A DNA stretch of 64,000 nt from Allobosea robiniae (GTDB taxonomy: Bacteria > Pseudomonadota > Alphaproteobacteria > Rhizobiales > Beijerinckiaceae). Numbering within the stretch: position 1 is the first letter of the stretch; every line of letters starts with the position of its first letter. The stretch is taken from assembly GCF_900102525.1 (NCBI RefSeq), contig NZ_FNBZ01000001.1, forward strand, positions 496,001 to 560,000. The letters are read 5' to 3'. Of this stretch, positions 51,302-60,244 are shown in pieces. A model generated the notes under the pieces. That model searched no databases. It worked only from the letters and a program-made list of their open reading frames with translations, and was not told the origin of the DNA. Made by a program: the position numbers and the translations under genes.

Positions 51302-52760
51302 CGATGGTGCTACCTCGCGAGTCGTGCGGATGACGCCTGCTCCGACGGCCCATCATCTGGCCGAGTCGGTCAAGGCCGGGCATCACGGCGCGAGCGATGC
51401 GGTCGAGAACCAGCCGCCTGCCCACGCGACGATGCTCTCGCAGACCGAGCAGACGCTGGTCGCCCGGGCGCGCGAGCATTTCGCCACGCTGCGGCAGGAG
51501 GCGGCGGAGCGGCTCAATGCCATCCAGGCGCAGATCACCAGCCGGCGCGAATTGTTCACGCAGCAGCGCTTCGAGGGGCGCGTTCGCGGCGTCGAGGCGA
51601 CGATGCGCGCGATGCTGAGCAAGCATGGCGGCGAGCTGGAGCAGCGCGTCTACGATGCGCTCCGGGCCAAGCGCGAATACGCCTTCTTCAATTACGAGAA
51701 CAAGCGCCGGGCCGATCCCAAGCTCGACAAATGGCAGTTCATCCTGTTCTTCCTGGTCGTGCCGCTGGTGATCGAGAGCCTGCTCAACGGCAATTTCTTC
51801 GCCGAGGCCAGCGATTTCGGCCTGGTCGGCGGTGCTGCGACCGCGGTCATCATCTCGGCGCTCAACATCGCGCTCGGCTTCTTCATGGGTGTCGGCCCGG
51901 CGCGCTATTGCCAGCATGTGAAGAGCTCGCACCTGTTCTGGGCCCTGCCGGCCTATGCCGGAATGATCGGACTGATCGTGCTGTTCAACCTCGCCGTCGG
52001 GCATTACCGCGAGATGCTGATCGCCAACCCGGATTCGCGCTCCTTCCAGGTCATGCCGCGCATGATGGAAAACCCGTTCGCGATCTACGACATCAAGTCG
52101 GTCGCGCTCGTCATCATCGGTTGCCTCGTCGCCTTCATCTCGGCGACCAAGGGCTATACCGCCTTCGGCACCTATCCCGGCCATGCCACCGCCTATAAGC
52201 GCTGGCGCCAGCGCTGGAGCGCGGTCGAGGAGGAGCGGCGCCGGCTCGATGCCGAATTGCTGCCGGAGCTGGAAGCGATCCGCACCCAGGTCGACGGCTT
52301 CCGCGAGGATTGCCGTGACGAACTCGGCAAGCTGCAAGGCGTGAAGGCGGCAGCCGAGAAGGCGCGCGACCTCTATACCTCCCGCCTCGGGCAACTGCGC
52401 GCCGCCAAGGACGCCGCGATGATGCAATATCGCGAGGCCAATCTCAGGGTCCGCACCGACCTGCCCCCGGCCTATTTCACGCAATCGCTCAATCTGGCCG
52501 AGATCGACCAGCCGGCGGAGCTGCCGGAATATGTCGCCGCTCGCCGCCAGATCGACGACTTCGAGCAGCAGCTCACCAGCATGCCGGCCCTGATCGAAGC
52601 CAAGCTCAAGGACCGGCTGGTATTGCTGCGCGGCGTCGACCTTGCCGGCGAGATCGAGCAGGTGAAGCTCAGGGCGGCGCAGGCGGGGCGCGAGGCCTTC
52701 GAGCAGGACGAGGCGGCCCAGAAGCAGGCGGCGGAGGATTTCGCCGCAATGCCGCGCTAA
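51291..52760 (+). CDS. Membrane protein with long coiled-coil regions (2)
   Basis: A 489-residue protein. Residues 45-135 and 305-485 are strongly helical and charged, with coiled-coil heptads (REHFATLRQEAAERLNAIQ, WSAVEEERRRLDAELLPEL), separated by a hydrophobic core of four segments (about 148-165, 177-200, 212-232, 270-292). It has no ATPase motif. The build, helical arms with a central membrane core, suggests a scaffold or channel. Its gene starts inside the preceding one and is followed by the vWA-like gene 10 bases later. Confidence 0.8.
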   Translation: MANDDGATSRVVRMTPAPTAHHLAESVKAGHHGASDAVENQPPAHATMLSQTEQTLVARAREHFATLRQEAAERLNAIQAQITSRRELFTQQRFEGRVRGVEATMRAMLSKHGGELEQRVYDALRAKREYAFFNYENKRRADPKLDKWQFILFFLVVPLVIESLLNGNFFAEASDFGLVGGAATAVIISALNIALGFFMGVGPARYCQHVKSSHLFWALPAYAGMIGLIVLFNLAVGHYREMLIANPDSRSFQVMPRMMENPFAIYDIKSVALVIIGCLVAFISATKGYTAFGTYPGHATAYKRWRQRWSAVEEERRRLDAELLPELEAIRTQVDGFREDCRDELGKLQGVKAAAEKARDLYTSRLGQLRAAKDAAMMQYREANLRVRTDLPPAYFTQSLNLAEIDQPAELPEYVAARRQIDDFEQQLTSMPALIEAKLKDRLVLLRGVDLAGEIEQVKLRAAQAGREAFEQDEAAQKQAAEDFAAMPR

Positions 52761-52770
52761 AGGTCGACAG

Positions 52771-53535
52771 ATGAAGACCGAGAACTGGGCGATCGTCGCC
52801 TCCGTGCTCGCCGGACTTGGCCTCGTCGGCTTCTTCGCGGCGCCCTCCCTGCTGCGCGGCCCGCCGCGCGACCAGGAGACTTTGTGCCCGAAGAGCGGGC
52901 CCGTCGGACACACCCTCATCCTCGTCGACAAGAGCGACCCATGGAGCGAGGTGCAGGCCGGGCGTCTCAAGACATTGGTCAAGCAGGTCGGCGACGAATT
53001 GCCGACCGACCGGATGCTGTCGATCTATGTGTTCAACGACGTGTTCGAGCCGGGTTTTCCTGCGCTGGTCTCGCTCTGCAACCCCGGCAAGACCGCAAGC
53101 GAACTGATCGGCAACCCGCGGCGCGAATACGTCAAATGGGTCGAGAAATTCGGCCGCCCGCTCGACGAGGCTTTGACCGTGCTGACCCAGCCCGGAAAGG
53201 GCAATCAGTCCCCGATCGTCGAGGCGATCGGGGATGTCGTCTCGCGCCGCGAGAACCGCGTCCCGAGCGGAGACCGCAAGCTCCTGCTCGTCTCCGACAT
53301 GCTGCAGAACTCGGGTCAGTTCACGATGTTCGGCAATGCCGCCGGCGCGCGCGATCCGGAGCGTTTGCGGCGGCTGCTCGGCAAGGTCTGGCAGGATTCG
53401 GGCGCAGGGACCTGGGAGCTGAGCGTGCATCAAGTCCAGGGCGTCTACGATCCGGCCCGGCTCGAGCAGACCGCCACGCTGTGGAAACAGGCCTTCCAGA
53501 AGCTCAATATCAGCGTGAACTGGGACCGGTTGTAG
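52771..53535 (+). CDS. Membrane-anchored vWA-like protein (3)
   Basis: A 254-residue protein with one N-terminal anchor (residues 7-27). The soluble part resembles a von Willebrand A-type fold: strand TLILVDKSDPWSE with a MIDAS-like D-x-S, then RMLSIYVFN, a NQSPIVEAIGDV segment in the place of the third MIDAS helix, and DRKLLLVSDML. The metal site looks degenerate. Such domains often mediate complexes; here it may form a complex with the two preceding membrane proteins. No family is recognised for the cluster as a whole. Confidence 0.7.
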   Translation: MKTENWAIVASVLAGLGLVGFFAAPSLLRGPPRDQETLCPKSGPVGHTLILVDKSDPWSEVQAGRLKTLVKQVGDELPTDRMLSIYVFNDVFEPGFPALVSLCNPGKTASELIGNPRREYVKWVEKFGRPLDEALTVLTQPGKGNQSPIVEAIGDVVSRRENRVPSGDRKLLLVSDMLQNSGQFTMFGNAAGARDPERLRRLLGKVWQDSGAGTWELSVHQVQGVYDPARLEQTATLWKQAFQKLNISVNWDRL

Positions 53536-53540
53536 GCGGG

Positions 53541-53678
53541 CTGTCATCCCGTGCGCGGTGCAGCGCGAAGCGATGCTCCGCAGACACGGGACCGCGTGAC
53601 GAGAAGGCGCCTTTTCCGGAGGACGGTCCCGTGTCTGCGCAGCGGCATTTCCATGCCGCAGCGCGCACGGGATGACAG
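53541..53678. repeat. Dispersed palindromic element, copy 2 (16-bp terminal inverted repeats)
   Basis: CTGTCATCCCGTGCGC (53541-53556) and GCGCACGGGATGACAG (53663-53678) form a perfect 16-bp terminal inverted repeat. Inside, GACACGGGACCG pairs with CGGTCCCGTGTC and GCGGCAT with ATGCCGC, so the whole element can fold as a branched hairpin. It is 138 bases long, between converging genes. It matches 12644-12807 strongly in its right half. It is MITE- or REP-like; no target duplication is obvious to me. Confidence 0.85.
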
Positions 53679-53697
53679 GCGGTCCTGGATCAGCGCG

Positions 53698-55467
53698 TCA
53701 AAGCCGGTAAGCCATCCGTACACCGCCCCAATGGCGGCCGCGGACGCGCAGCGGGGCGTTGATCTCGCTCAGCAGTTCGGCGCGGCCGTCCTCATGCTCG
53801 TACCGACTGAGCTGGACGAGGAAGGGGCGGACGGAGCGGACGGCGCTCAAGCCCGCGCGGCTGTCGACGATCCGGCGATTGCGGGCATACGCGGCGTTCC
53901 AGGCGGGATCGCCGGAGCGCGGCGACTGGGACCAGGCGGCATGATGCACCGGGACATAGCCGTTGCGATCGCTCGGCACGGCGAAGACCAGACGCCGGTC
54001 GGAGCCGAGCGCATCGGCGAGCAAAGGCGGCAGGACCGTTTCGAGCACCGGCAGGCTCGGGCTCAGATATTGCCGCGGCTCGACTTCGGGGACCGGCACA
54101 TAGCGGAGATCGAACAGATCATTCTCGGAGAGCAAACCGCGGTCGATGGCGTCTTCCATCGCCGCCGCGGTCTCCCGTGCGAAATCCTGGGCGCGCTCGA
54201 TCAGCGGACGCCAGGAGCGTTCGATCTCCTCGATCATGCCCGCCAGTTCGCCGCAGCCGGCAGCGGCATCGCCCGCGAAGGCAAGGTGCAGGCCGAGCTC
54301 ACTGGTCCCCGTCATGCGGCAAGGTAGCGGCGGCAAGCCCTCGATCGTGACCACGCCGGCGCCACCGGTCGGCAACCGGGCCTGATGCGAGCCGGCCAGC
54401 AAGGCACCGCCCCGGCCGAGGTCGACCAGCCGGCCGGACACATCGGCACTGCCGAGCGTCAGATGCGCGCCGCGGGCCGTGGGAAAGCGGTCGAAGCGGC
54501 GCCGGTCCGCGAAGGCCGAATGGCGCAGCACGGGCTTGAAGCGCCTGAGCATGTTGCCGACCAGGCGGCTGCCCTTCTGCGTGGCCCGGCGGGCGCGCTC
54601 GTTCTCGGCCACCGTCTCGTGCGCGACCCGGTCGATCTCGTCGGCCCGGCGCGCAACGCCCTCGACGAAGAGCGCCGTTTCCCGCGCGTTGCGGGAGAGT
54701 TCCGCGGTCGAATTCACCTGCTCCTGGGACGCCCGTCCGATCGTCGCCATGATCGGATTGACGCCCCGGACGATCTCTAGGGTGTCGTTGACGATACCGG
54801 TCGAGCCCTGCGCGGCACGGGTCAGCCGGTCGACACGCTCGCGGATATGGCCGACGGCGTCGCTGACCTCCACGGCGAGGATCTTGACCTCGTGGGCGAC
54901 GACCCCGAACCCCCGCCCTGCCTCGCCGGCGCGGGCGGCCTCGATTGCCGCGTTGAGTGCAAGGAGATTGGTCTGGCGCGCGATCTCGGCGATCGAATCG
55001 ACGATGCCCCTGATCTCTCCCGTTGCGTCGGCCAGGCCATCCAGCATCACCGCAGCCTCGCCAGCCCGCGACACGGCGGCATCAAGCCTGTCGCGAACGC
55101 TGACCACCGCTCCGTCGACCTGCTCCGCCGCCTGCGAAACCTGATGGGTCGCGGCAGCAAGAGCGGAGGCGTTCTCGCTGGCGGCACCGACGGCGCTGCG
55201 CATGCTGCCGGCATTCTCGAGGATGGCACGCGAGCCGCTTTCGGACTCGGTCGAACGCTGCTCGACCTCGCCCAATTCCTTCGTCAGTCGCTGCATCGCG
55301 AACAGGATGTCACGCTCGATATCGTCGACGGCATCGTGGGCGGACACGTCATAAGGCTGGGTCGCGGCGGCCTGCCGAGACGTGACGTCCTCCACAGGCA
55401 AGGGCGCCGCGGGGACTTCCTCCACCGGAGTTCGGGCGCCCAACCAGCGTCGAATCCTGCCCTGCAT
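53698..55467 (-). CDS. Soluble methyl-accepting chemotaxis protein with PilZ domain
   Basis: A 589-residue chemoreceptor without any membrane segment. The signalling hairpin is at the N-terminal side (about 60-300), with the conserved tip region EIARQTNLLALNAAIEAARA at 161-180. A PilZ domain follows (about 320-405): the c-di-GMP-binding RRRFDR (RxxxR) and the second motif in the form DLGRGG, with Gly instead of Ser. The C-terminal 170 residues (DRNGYVPVHH, WNAAYARNRRI and RVRGRHWGGVRMAY) form a sensor region known from other cytoplasmic MCPs. This order, signalling first and sensing last, is unusual. It probably adjusts motility to cytoplasmic conditions and c-di-GMP. Confidence 0.85.
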   Translation of the reverse strand: MQGRIRRWLGARTPVEEVPAAPLPVEDVTSRQAAATQPYDVSAHDAVDDIERDILFAMQRLTKELGEVEQRSTESESGSRAILENAGSMRSAVGAASENASALAAATHQVSQAAEQVDGAVVSVRDRLDAAVSRAGEAAVMLDGLADATGEIRGIVDSIAEIARQTNLLALNAAIEAARAGEAGRGFGVVAHEVKILAVEVSDAVGHIRERVDRLTRAAQGSTGIVNDTLEIVRGVNPIMATIGRASQEQVNSTAELSRNARETALFVEGVARRADEIDRVAHETVAENERARRATQKGSRLVGNMLRRFKPVLRHSAFADRRRFDRFPTARGAHLTLGSADVSGRLVDLGRGGALLAGSHQARLPTGGAGVVTIEGLPPLPCRMTGTSELGLHLAFAGDAAAGCGELAGMIEEIERSWRPLIERAQDFARETAAAMEDAIDRGLLSENDLFDLRYVPVPEVEPRQYLSPSLPVLETVLPPLLADALGSDRRLVFAVPSDRNGYVPVHHAAWSQSPRSGDPAWNAAYARNRRIVDSRAGLSAVRSVRPFLVQLSRYEHEDGRAELLSEINAPLRVRGRHWGGVRMAYRL

Positions 55468-55570
55468 CCCCTACCCAGTCTCACCATAGGTCAAGCTCGG
55501 GTCCGGTTATGGTCCCGGCTGGTTAACAAAGGCTTCCACGCTGCCGCGCGCCGCCCCTGCCGGAGACGCA

Positions 55571-56566
55571 TTGGACCCGCATCGCCAGCCCCTGTATGGC
55601 TGGGTTTCCGCGCCATACGGACAGGCTGCCGGCCTGAAGCCTCCCGAACAGGATTTTCATCCCTTGGCCAGCGCTGCCGAAAACCGCCGCGGCATCATCT
55701 TCATGCTCGTCGCGATGTCGCTTTTCGTCGTCAACGACGTGTTCATGAAGCTCGCTCGCGAGATCTATCCGGCCGGACAGGCGATCGCACTCAGGACCGG
55801 TTTCGCGGTCGTGGTCGGACTCGCGCTCGTTTTCGCGGCGCGGGAAAGCGACCGGCTGCACCTTGCGTTCCGTCCGCGCGTGCTGCAGCGGGGCGTTCTC
55901 GAGGCCTTCAGCGCGCTGACCTTCGGCTGGTCGCTGGGCCTGATGCCGCTCGCCAACCTCACCGCGATCAACATGGCCTCTCCGCTGCTCATCGTCGCGC
56001 TGGCGGTGCTGCTGCGGATCGAGAGCGTCGGCTGGCGGCGCGCGATGGCGCTGACCGTCGGCTTCATCGGCGTGCTGTTCGTGGTGCGCCCGGGTGCCGA
56101 ATCCTTCAATGCCGCCGCCATCGTCGCCGTGATCAGCGCCTGTCTCGTCGCCGGCCGGGACCTGACGACCCGCACCATCGGCGCCGAAGTCCCCTCGACC
56201 GTGGTGTCGCTGACGACGACGATCCTGGTCGGCCTCGTCGCGCTCGCCTATGGCCTCACCGAAGAGTGGCTGCCGGTCTGGCGGCTGGAAACCGTCTATA
56301 TCGCGCTCGCCGCCGTTCTGGTGACGATCGGCACCTTCTTCATCATCAGCGCCTTCCGGCGCACCGATGTCGGCGTGATCTCGCAATATCGCTACGCCAT
56401 CATCGTCTTCGCGACCGTGCTGGGTTACGTCGTCTGGGGCGACGTGCCGGATCTCTACGCCGCCATCGGCGTCGCGCTCATCGTCGGCAGCGGCCTCTAC
56501 ACCATGCACCGCCAACGCGTGCGGCCGGATTCCAACCTGAAGCTCACGCGAAAGCCGGCGGCGTGA
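55571..56566 (+). CDS. EamA/DMT family transporter
   Basis: A 331-residue drug/metabolite transporter-type protein with ten helices in two EamA repeats (start about residue 37, RRGIIFMLVAMSLFVVNDVFMK; second repeat about 185-315). The substrate is unknown. The start is TTG 55571 preceded by CGGAGA; the first 35 residues are not conserved, so a later start is possible. The stop overlaps the GTG start of the next gene (GTGA), so both exporters are coupled. Confidence 0.85.
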   Translation: MDPHRQPLYGWVSAPYGQAAGLKPPEQDFHPLASAAENRRGIIFMLVAMSLFVVNDVFMKLAREIYPAGQAIALRTGFAVVVGLALVFAARESDRLHLAFRPRVLQRGVLEAFSALTFGWSLGLMPLANLTAINMASPLLIVALAVLLRIESVGWRRAMALTVGFIGVLFVVRPGAESFNAAAIVAVISACLVAGRDLTTRTIGAEVPSTVVSLTTTILVGLVALAYGLTEEWLPVWRLETVYIALAAVLVTIGTFFIISAFRRTDVGVISQYRYAIIVFATVLGYVVWGDVPDLYAAIGVALIVGSGLYTMHRQRVRPDSNLKLTRKPAA

Positions 56567-57744
56567 CGGCGGCGGTCAAGCCGACACTCGCGATCCTCGT
56601 CGCGATCTCGGCGCTGCAGCCGATCGCGCTCAACCTGCTCGCTCCGGCCACGCCGGCGCTCGCCCGGCATTTCACCACGAACTACGCCACCATCCAGCTC
56701 ACGCTGACCCTGTTCCTGGTCGCCGTCGCCGTGACGCAGCTCATCATCGGGCCGCTATCGGACCGCTTCGGGCGCCGCCCCTGCGTCAATGCGGGCGTGG
56801 CCCTGTTCGTGCTGGGCTCGGTGCTCGGCGCGCTCGCTCCCTCGACCCATATCCTGCTGATCGCGCGGGTGCTGGAAGGCGCCGGCGGCGGCGCGGTCTT
56901 CGCCTTGTCGCGCGCCATCATCCGCGACACCGCCGACCGCGACCACGCCGCAAGCCAGATCGCCACGGTCACCATGGTGATGGTGGTGGCGCCGATGCTC
57001 GCGCCCTGGCTCGGCGGCCAGATCGAGACCGCCTTCGGCTGGCGCGCGATCTTCTGGTTCATGACGCTGTTCGGCGTCGCCGTGCTCGTCTTCACGCTCG
57101 CGCGCCTGCCCGAGACGGCGCCCAATCTCGGCCGGCAGAGCTCACTGCTCGGCGTCTTCCGCGTCTTTCCGGAGCTCGTGCGCAACCGCGACTTCATGCT
57201 GAACGTCGTAGCGGGATCGTCTGCGTCATCGGCCTTCTTCGTCTTCATCGCAGCGACGCCCTATATCGTCGTCGAGACGATGGGCCGCGGCTCGGACGTC
57301 TACGGCGCCTATTTCATCCTGAATGCGCTCGGCTACATGCTCGGCAATTTCGCGATGTCGCGGCTGGCGGTGCGCGTCGGCACGCAGACGATGGTGCGCC
57401 GCGGCCTCGTGATTTCCTTCATCGGAACGGCCGTGGCGATGGCCCTGTCGTTCACGCCCTGGTGGTCGCCATTGGCGCTGTTCCTGCCTCTGGCGCTGAA
57501 CGCGGCCGGCAATGGCATGACCATCCCCGGCGCGACGGCCGAAGCGCTGTCGGCCCGCCCGGAACTGGCCGGCTCGGCAGCGGGATTATTGGGGGCTGTC
57601 CAGCTCGGCTTCAGCGCGGCGCTGACCGTGCTGATCAGCTGGCTCGTGACGCTCTGGCCACAATCGATGAACCTGATGATCTGGCTTCTGACGACGGCGG
57701 GCCTCGCCGCCGTCGGTTTCGTGCGGACGCGGCCCGGTCGCTGA
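56563..57744 (+). CDS. MFS drug-resistance transporter, Bcr/CflA type
   Basis: A 393-residue, twelve-helix exporter. It starts with GTG at 56563, in a 4-base overlap with the EamA gene stop. The Bcr/CflA features are PIALNLLAPATPALARHF, then QLIIGPLSDRFGRRPCVNAG and ARVLEGAGGGAVFALSRAIIRD. This family exports bicyclomycin, chloramphenicol, sulfonamides or small peptides. The pair of exporters in one operon may act on related substrates, but that is inference. Confidence 0.88.
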   Translation: MTAAVKPTLAILVAISALQPIALNLLAPATPALARHFTTNYATIQLTLTLFLVAVAVTQLIIGPLSDRFGRRPCVNAGVALFVLGSVLGALAPSTHILLIARVLEGAGGGAVFALSRAIIRDTADRDHAASQIATVTMVMVVAPMLAPWLGGQIETAFGWRAIFWFMTLFGVAVLVFTLARLPETAPNLGRQSSLLGVFRVFPELVRNRDFMLNVVAGSSASSAFFVFIAATPYIVVETMGRGSDVYGAYFILNALGYMLGNFAMSRLAVRVGTQTMVRRGLVISFIGTAVAMALSFTPWWSPLALFLPLALNAAGNGMTIPGATAEALSARPELAGSAAGLLGAVQLGFSAALTVLISWLVTLWPQSMNLMIWLLTTAGLAAVGFVRTRPGR

Positions 57745-57767
57745 TGTGAGACCGGGCCAGCGTGATC

Positions 57768-58634
57768 TCAGCCTTCGAGGCGGGCGATCAGGCTCGACGT
57801 ATCCCAGCGCTTGCCGCCCATCTTCTGGACCTCGGCATAGAACTGGTCGACCAGCGCGGTGACCGGCAGTTGCGCGCCGTTGCGGCGGGCCTCGTCGAGG
57901 ACGATGCCGAGATCCTTGCGCATCCAGTCGACGGCGAAGCCGAAATCGAACTTGTTCTGGTTCATCGTCTTGCCGCGGTTCTCCATCTGCCAGGAGCCGG
58001 CGGCGCCCTTCGAGATGACCTCCAGCATGGCCTCGACATCGAGCCCGGCGCGCTTGGCGAAATGGACGCCCTCCGACAGGCCCTGGACGAGGCCGGCGAT
58101 GCAGATCTGGTTGACCATCTTGGTGAGCTGGCCGGAGCCGGCCGGGCCCATCAGCTTGCACATGCGGGCGAAGCTCGCGATCACCGATTCGACCCGGGCA
58201 TAGGTCTCGGGCTCGCCGCCGCACATCACGGTCAGCACGCCGTTCTCGGCGCCGGCCTGCCCGCCCGAGACGGGCGCGTCGACGAAGCCGAAGCCGCCCT
58301 GCTTCGCGGCCTCATAGAGTTCACGCGCGACATTGGCAGAGGCCGTGGTGTGGTCGACGAAGATCGCGCCCCTCTCCATGCCGGCGAAGGCGCCGTTCTC
58401 GCCGATCGTCACGGCGCGCAGGTCGTCATCGTTGCCGACGCAGCAGAAGACGATCTCCTGACCCTTCGCGGCATCGGCCGGGGTCGGCGCCGAGACGCCG
58501 CCATGGCGGGAGACCCATTCCTGCGCTTTCGTCGGGTTGCGGTTGTAGACGGTGACCTCATGCCCCTTGGCCTTGAGGTGGCCGGCCATGGGAAACCCCA
58601 TCACGCCGAGACCGATGAATGCGACTTTGGCCAT
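57768..58634 (-). CDS. 3-hydroxyisobutyrate dehydrogenase-family oxidoreductase
   Basis: A 288-residue NAD(P)-dependent beta-hydroxyacid dehydrogenase. N-terminal GLGVMGFPMAGHL for the cofactor, FVDAPVSGGQAGAENGVLTVMCGG for substrate binding, and the catalytic Lys in GQLTKMVNQI. Candidates for the substrate are 3-hydroxyisobutyrate, tartronate semialdehyde or glyoxylate. The start is ATG 58634, with unconserved sequence upstream. It is convergent with the exporter gene. Confidence 0.9.
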   Translation of the reverse strand: MAKVAFIGLGVMGFPMAGHLKAKGHEVTVYNRNPTKAQEWVSRHGGVSAPTPADAAKGQEIVFCCVGNDDDLRAVTIGENGAFAGMERGAIFVDHTTASANVARELYEAAKQGGFGFVDAPVSGGQAGAENGVLTVMCGGEPETYARVESVIASFARMCKLMGPAGSGQLTKMVNQICIAGLVQGLSEGVHFAKRAGLDVEAMLEVISKGAAGSWQMENRGKTMNQNKFDFGFAVDWMRKDLGIVLDEARRNGAQLPVTALVDQFYAEVQKMGGKRWDTSSLIARLEG

Positions 58635-58767
58635 GCCGAGCTCCCGCTTTTCTCCGAAGATGTCCACGCTTTAGCGTGCGCACGCCGGACGGGGAAGGCG
58701 ATTGCGCGCCATCCGCCCATGCGGCTTTTCCCTTGCGGTCGGAGGACCAGCGGCTTAGCTCCAGCTC

Positions 58768-59520
58768 ATGACCATATCGAACGACGACGAATTGCAGGCG
58801 CTGAAAGAGATCGGCGGCATCGTGGCCCGCGCGCTCGCGGCCATGGGCAAGGCGATCGAACCCGGCATGACCACGGCCGAGCTCGACGCGATCGGCCGCG
58901 ACTATCTCGAACGCCATGGCGCGCGCCCTGCCCCGGAACTCGCCTATGAGTTCCCCGGCGCGACCTGCATCAGCGTCAACGAGGAGGTCGCCCACGGCAT
59001 TCCCGGCGAACGCCGCATCCTCGCGGGAGACCTCGTCAATATCGACGTCTCCGCAGAGAAGAACGGCTTCTTCGGCGATACCGGCGCGTCCTTCGCCGTG
59101 CCGCCGGTCAGGCCGAAACTGGAACGCTTGTGCCGCGACGGCCGCCGCGCGCTCTGGGCCGGTATCGGCCAGGTCGGCGCCGGCAAGCCGCTTGCAGGGA
59201 TTGGGCAGGCCGTCGGGCGCTTCGCCGAGAAGAACGGCTACACGCTGGTGCGCAATCTCGCGAGCCACGGCGTCGGCCGCTCGCTGCACGAAGAGCCGAC
59301 GGAGATCGCGACATGGCCGGATCGCAAAGAACGCCGGACCATGACGAACGGGCTCGTCTTCACCGTCGAGCCCTTCCTGTCGCTGGGCGCGGACTGGGCC
59401 GAGCATGGCGACGGCGACCGCTGGACGCTCTACAGCGATCCTTGCGCGCCCACCGTCCAGTACGAGCATACCGTCGTCGCGACGCCTCGCGGCGCGGTGG
59501 TGCTGACCCTGCCGGGTTGA
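58768..59520 (+). CDS. map: Type I methionyl aminopeptidase
   Basis: Removes the N-terminal methionine from new proteins. The 250-residue enzyme has the five metal ligands in the known segments: Asp in NIDVSAEKNG, Asp in FFGDTGASF, His in SHGVGRSLHEEP, Glu in FTVEPFLSLG, and Glu in VQYEHTVVA. The segment CISVNEEVAHGIPG is also typical. It lies outside a ribosomal-protein context, so it might be a second copy in the genome. It converges on the amino acid transporter genes. Confidence 0.93.
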   Translation: MTISNDDELQALKEIGGIVARALAAMGKAIEPGMTTAELDAIGRDYLERHGARPAPELAYEFPGATCISVNEEVAHGIPGERRILAGDLVNIDVSAEKNGFFGDTGASFAVPPVRPKLERLCRDGRRALWAGIGQVGAGKPLAGIGQAVGRFAEKNGYTLVRNLASHGVGRSLHEEPTEIATWPDRKERRTMTNGLVFTVEPFLSLGADWAEHGDGDRWTLYSDPCAPTVQYEHTVVATPRGAVVLTLPG

Positions 59521-59527
59521 GGCCGGG

Positions 59528-60244
59528 TCAGCGCAATGCCATGTGGCGGCTCAGCCGGATTTCGAGCCTGTCCCAGACACGCCGGATGATCTCGACCAGC
59601 ACGAGATAGATCAGCGCGGCATAGAGGTAGATCGAAAGATCGAAGGAGCGGGCGAAGGCCAGCCGCGTCGCCCCCATCAGGTCGAACAGCGTCACCAGGG
59701 AGACGATCGCGCTCGACTTGATCATCACGATCAATTCGTTGCCGAGCGGGCGCAGCGCCAGGATCATCGCCTGCGGCAGCACGACGCGGCGCAGGGTCGC
59801 CCAGCGATGCAGGCCGAGCGAGAGCGCCCCCTCGAACTGCCCGCGCGGGACCGACTGGATGGCGCCGCGCAGGATCTCGGCCTGATAGGCGGCTGTGTTG
59901 ATCGTGAAGGTGAAGGCCGCGCAGTAGAACGGCTCGCGGAAGAACCACCACAGGCCAACATCCTGCCAGAACTCGCGGAACTGGCCGAGGCCGTAATAGA
60001 CGAGGAAGAGCTGGCAGAGCAGCGGCGTGCCACGCAGGAAGGTGGTGTAGCCGCTGACGGCCATCCGCGCCCAGCGCGGTCCATAGAGCCTGGCAATGGC
60101 GAGGCCGAGCGCCAGCACGAAGCCGATGGCGACCGTGATCACCACCAGTTCGAAGGTGACCCAGAGGCCGCTCGCCATCCGGCAGCCGTAGTTCTGCAGG
60201 ACCTCGCTGCCGACGAGATAACCGGGATATTCGCACCAGTTCAT
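59528..60244 (-). CDS. Polar amino acid ABC transporter permease (HisM/ArtM type)
   Basis: A 238-residue inner-membrane permease with five or six helices. The EAA loop that meets the ATPase is seen in GALSLGLHRWATLRRVVLPQAM. TFLRGTPLLCQLFLVYYGLG is the standard early segment. The start is ATG 60244; it overlaps the stop of the next gene upstream by 4 bases (ATGA), so both permeases are coupled. The adjacent gene is its partner, and the binding protein gene follows beyond it. Confidence 0.92.
   Translation of the reverse strand: MNWCEYPGYLVGSEVLQNYGCRMASGLWVTFELVVITVAIGFVLALGLAIARLYGPRWARMAVSGYTTFLRGTPLLCQLFLVYYGLGQFREFWQDVGLWWFFREPFYCAAFTFTINTAAYQAEILRGAIQSVPRGQFEGALSLGLHRWATLRRVVLPQAMILALRPLGNELIVMIKSSAIVSLVTLFDLMGATRLAFARSFDLSIYLYAALIYLVLVEIIRRVWDRLEIRLSRHMALR

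Noticed and set aside
54847..56562. Upstream extension of the Bcr/CflA exporter frame
   Set aside because: It overlaps the chemoreceptor (antisense) and the EamA gene. The GTG at 56563 with the GTGA overlap explains the start.
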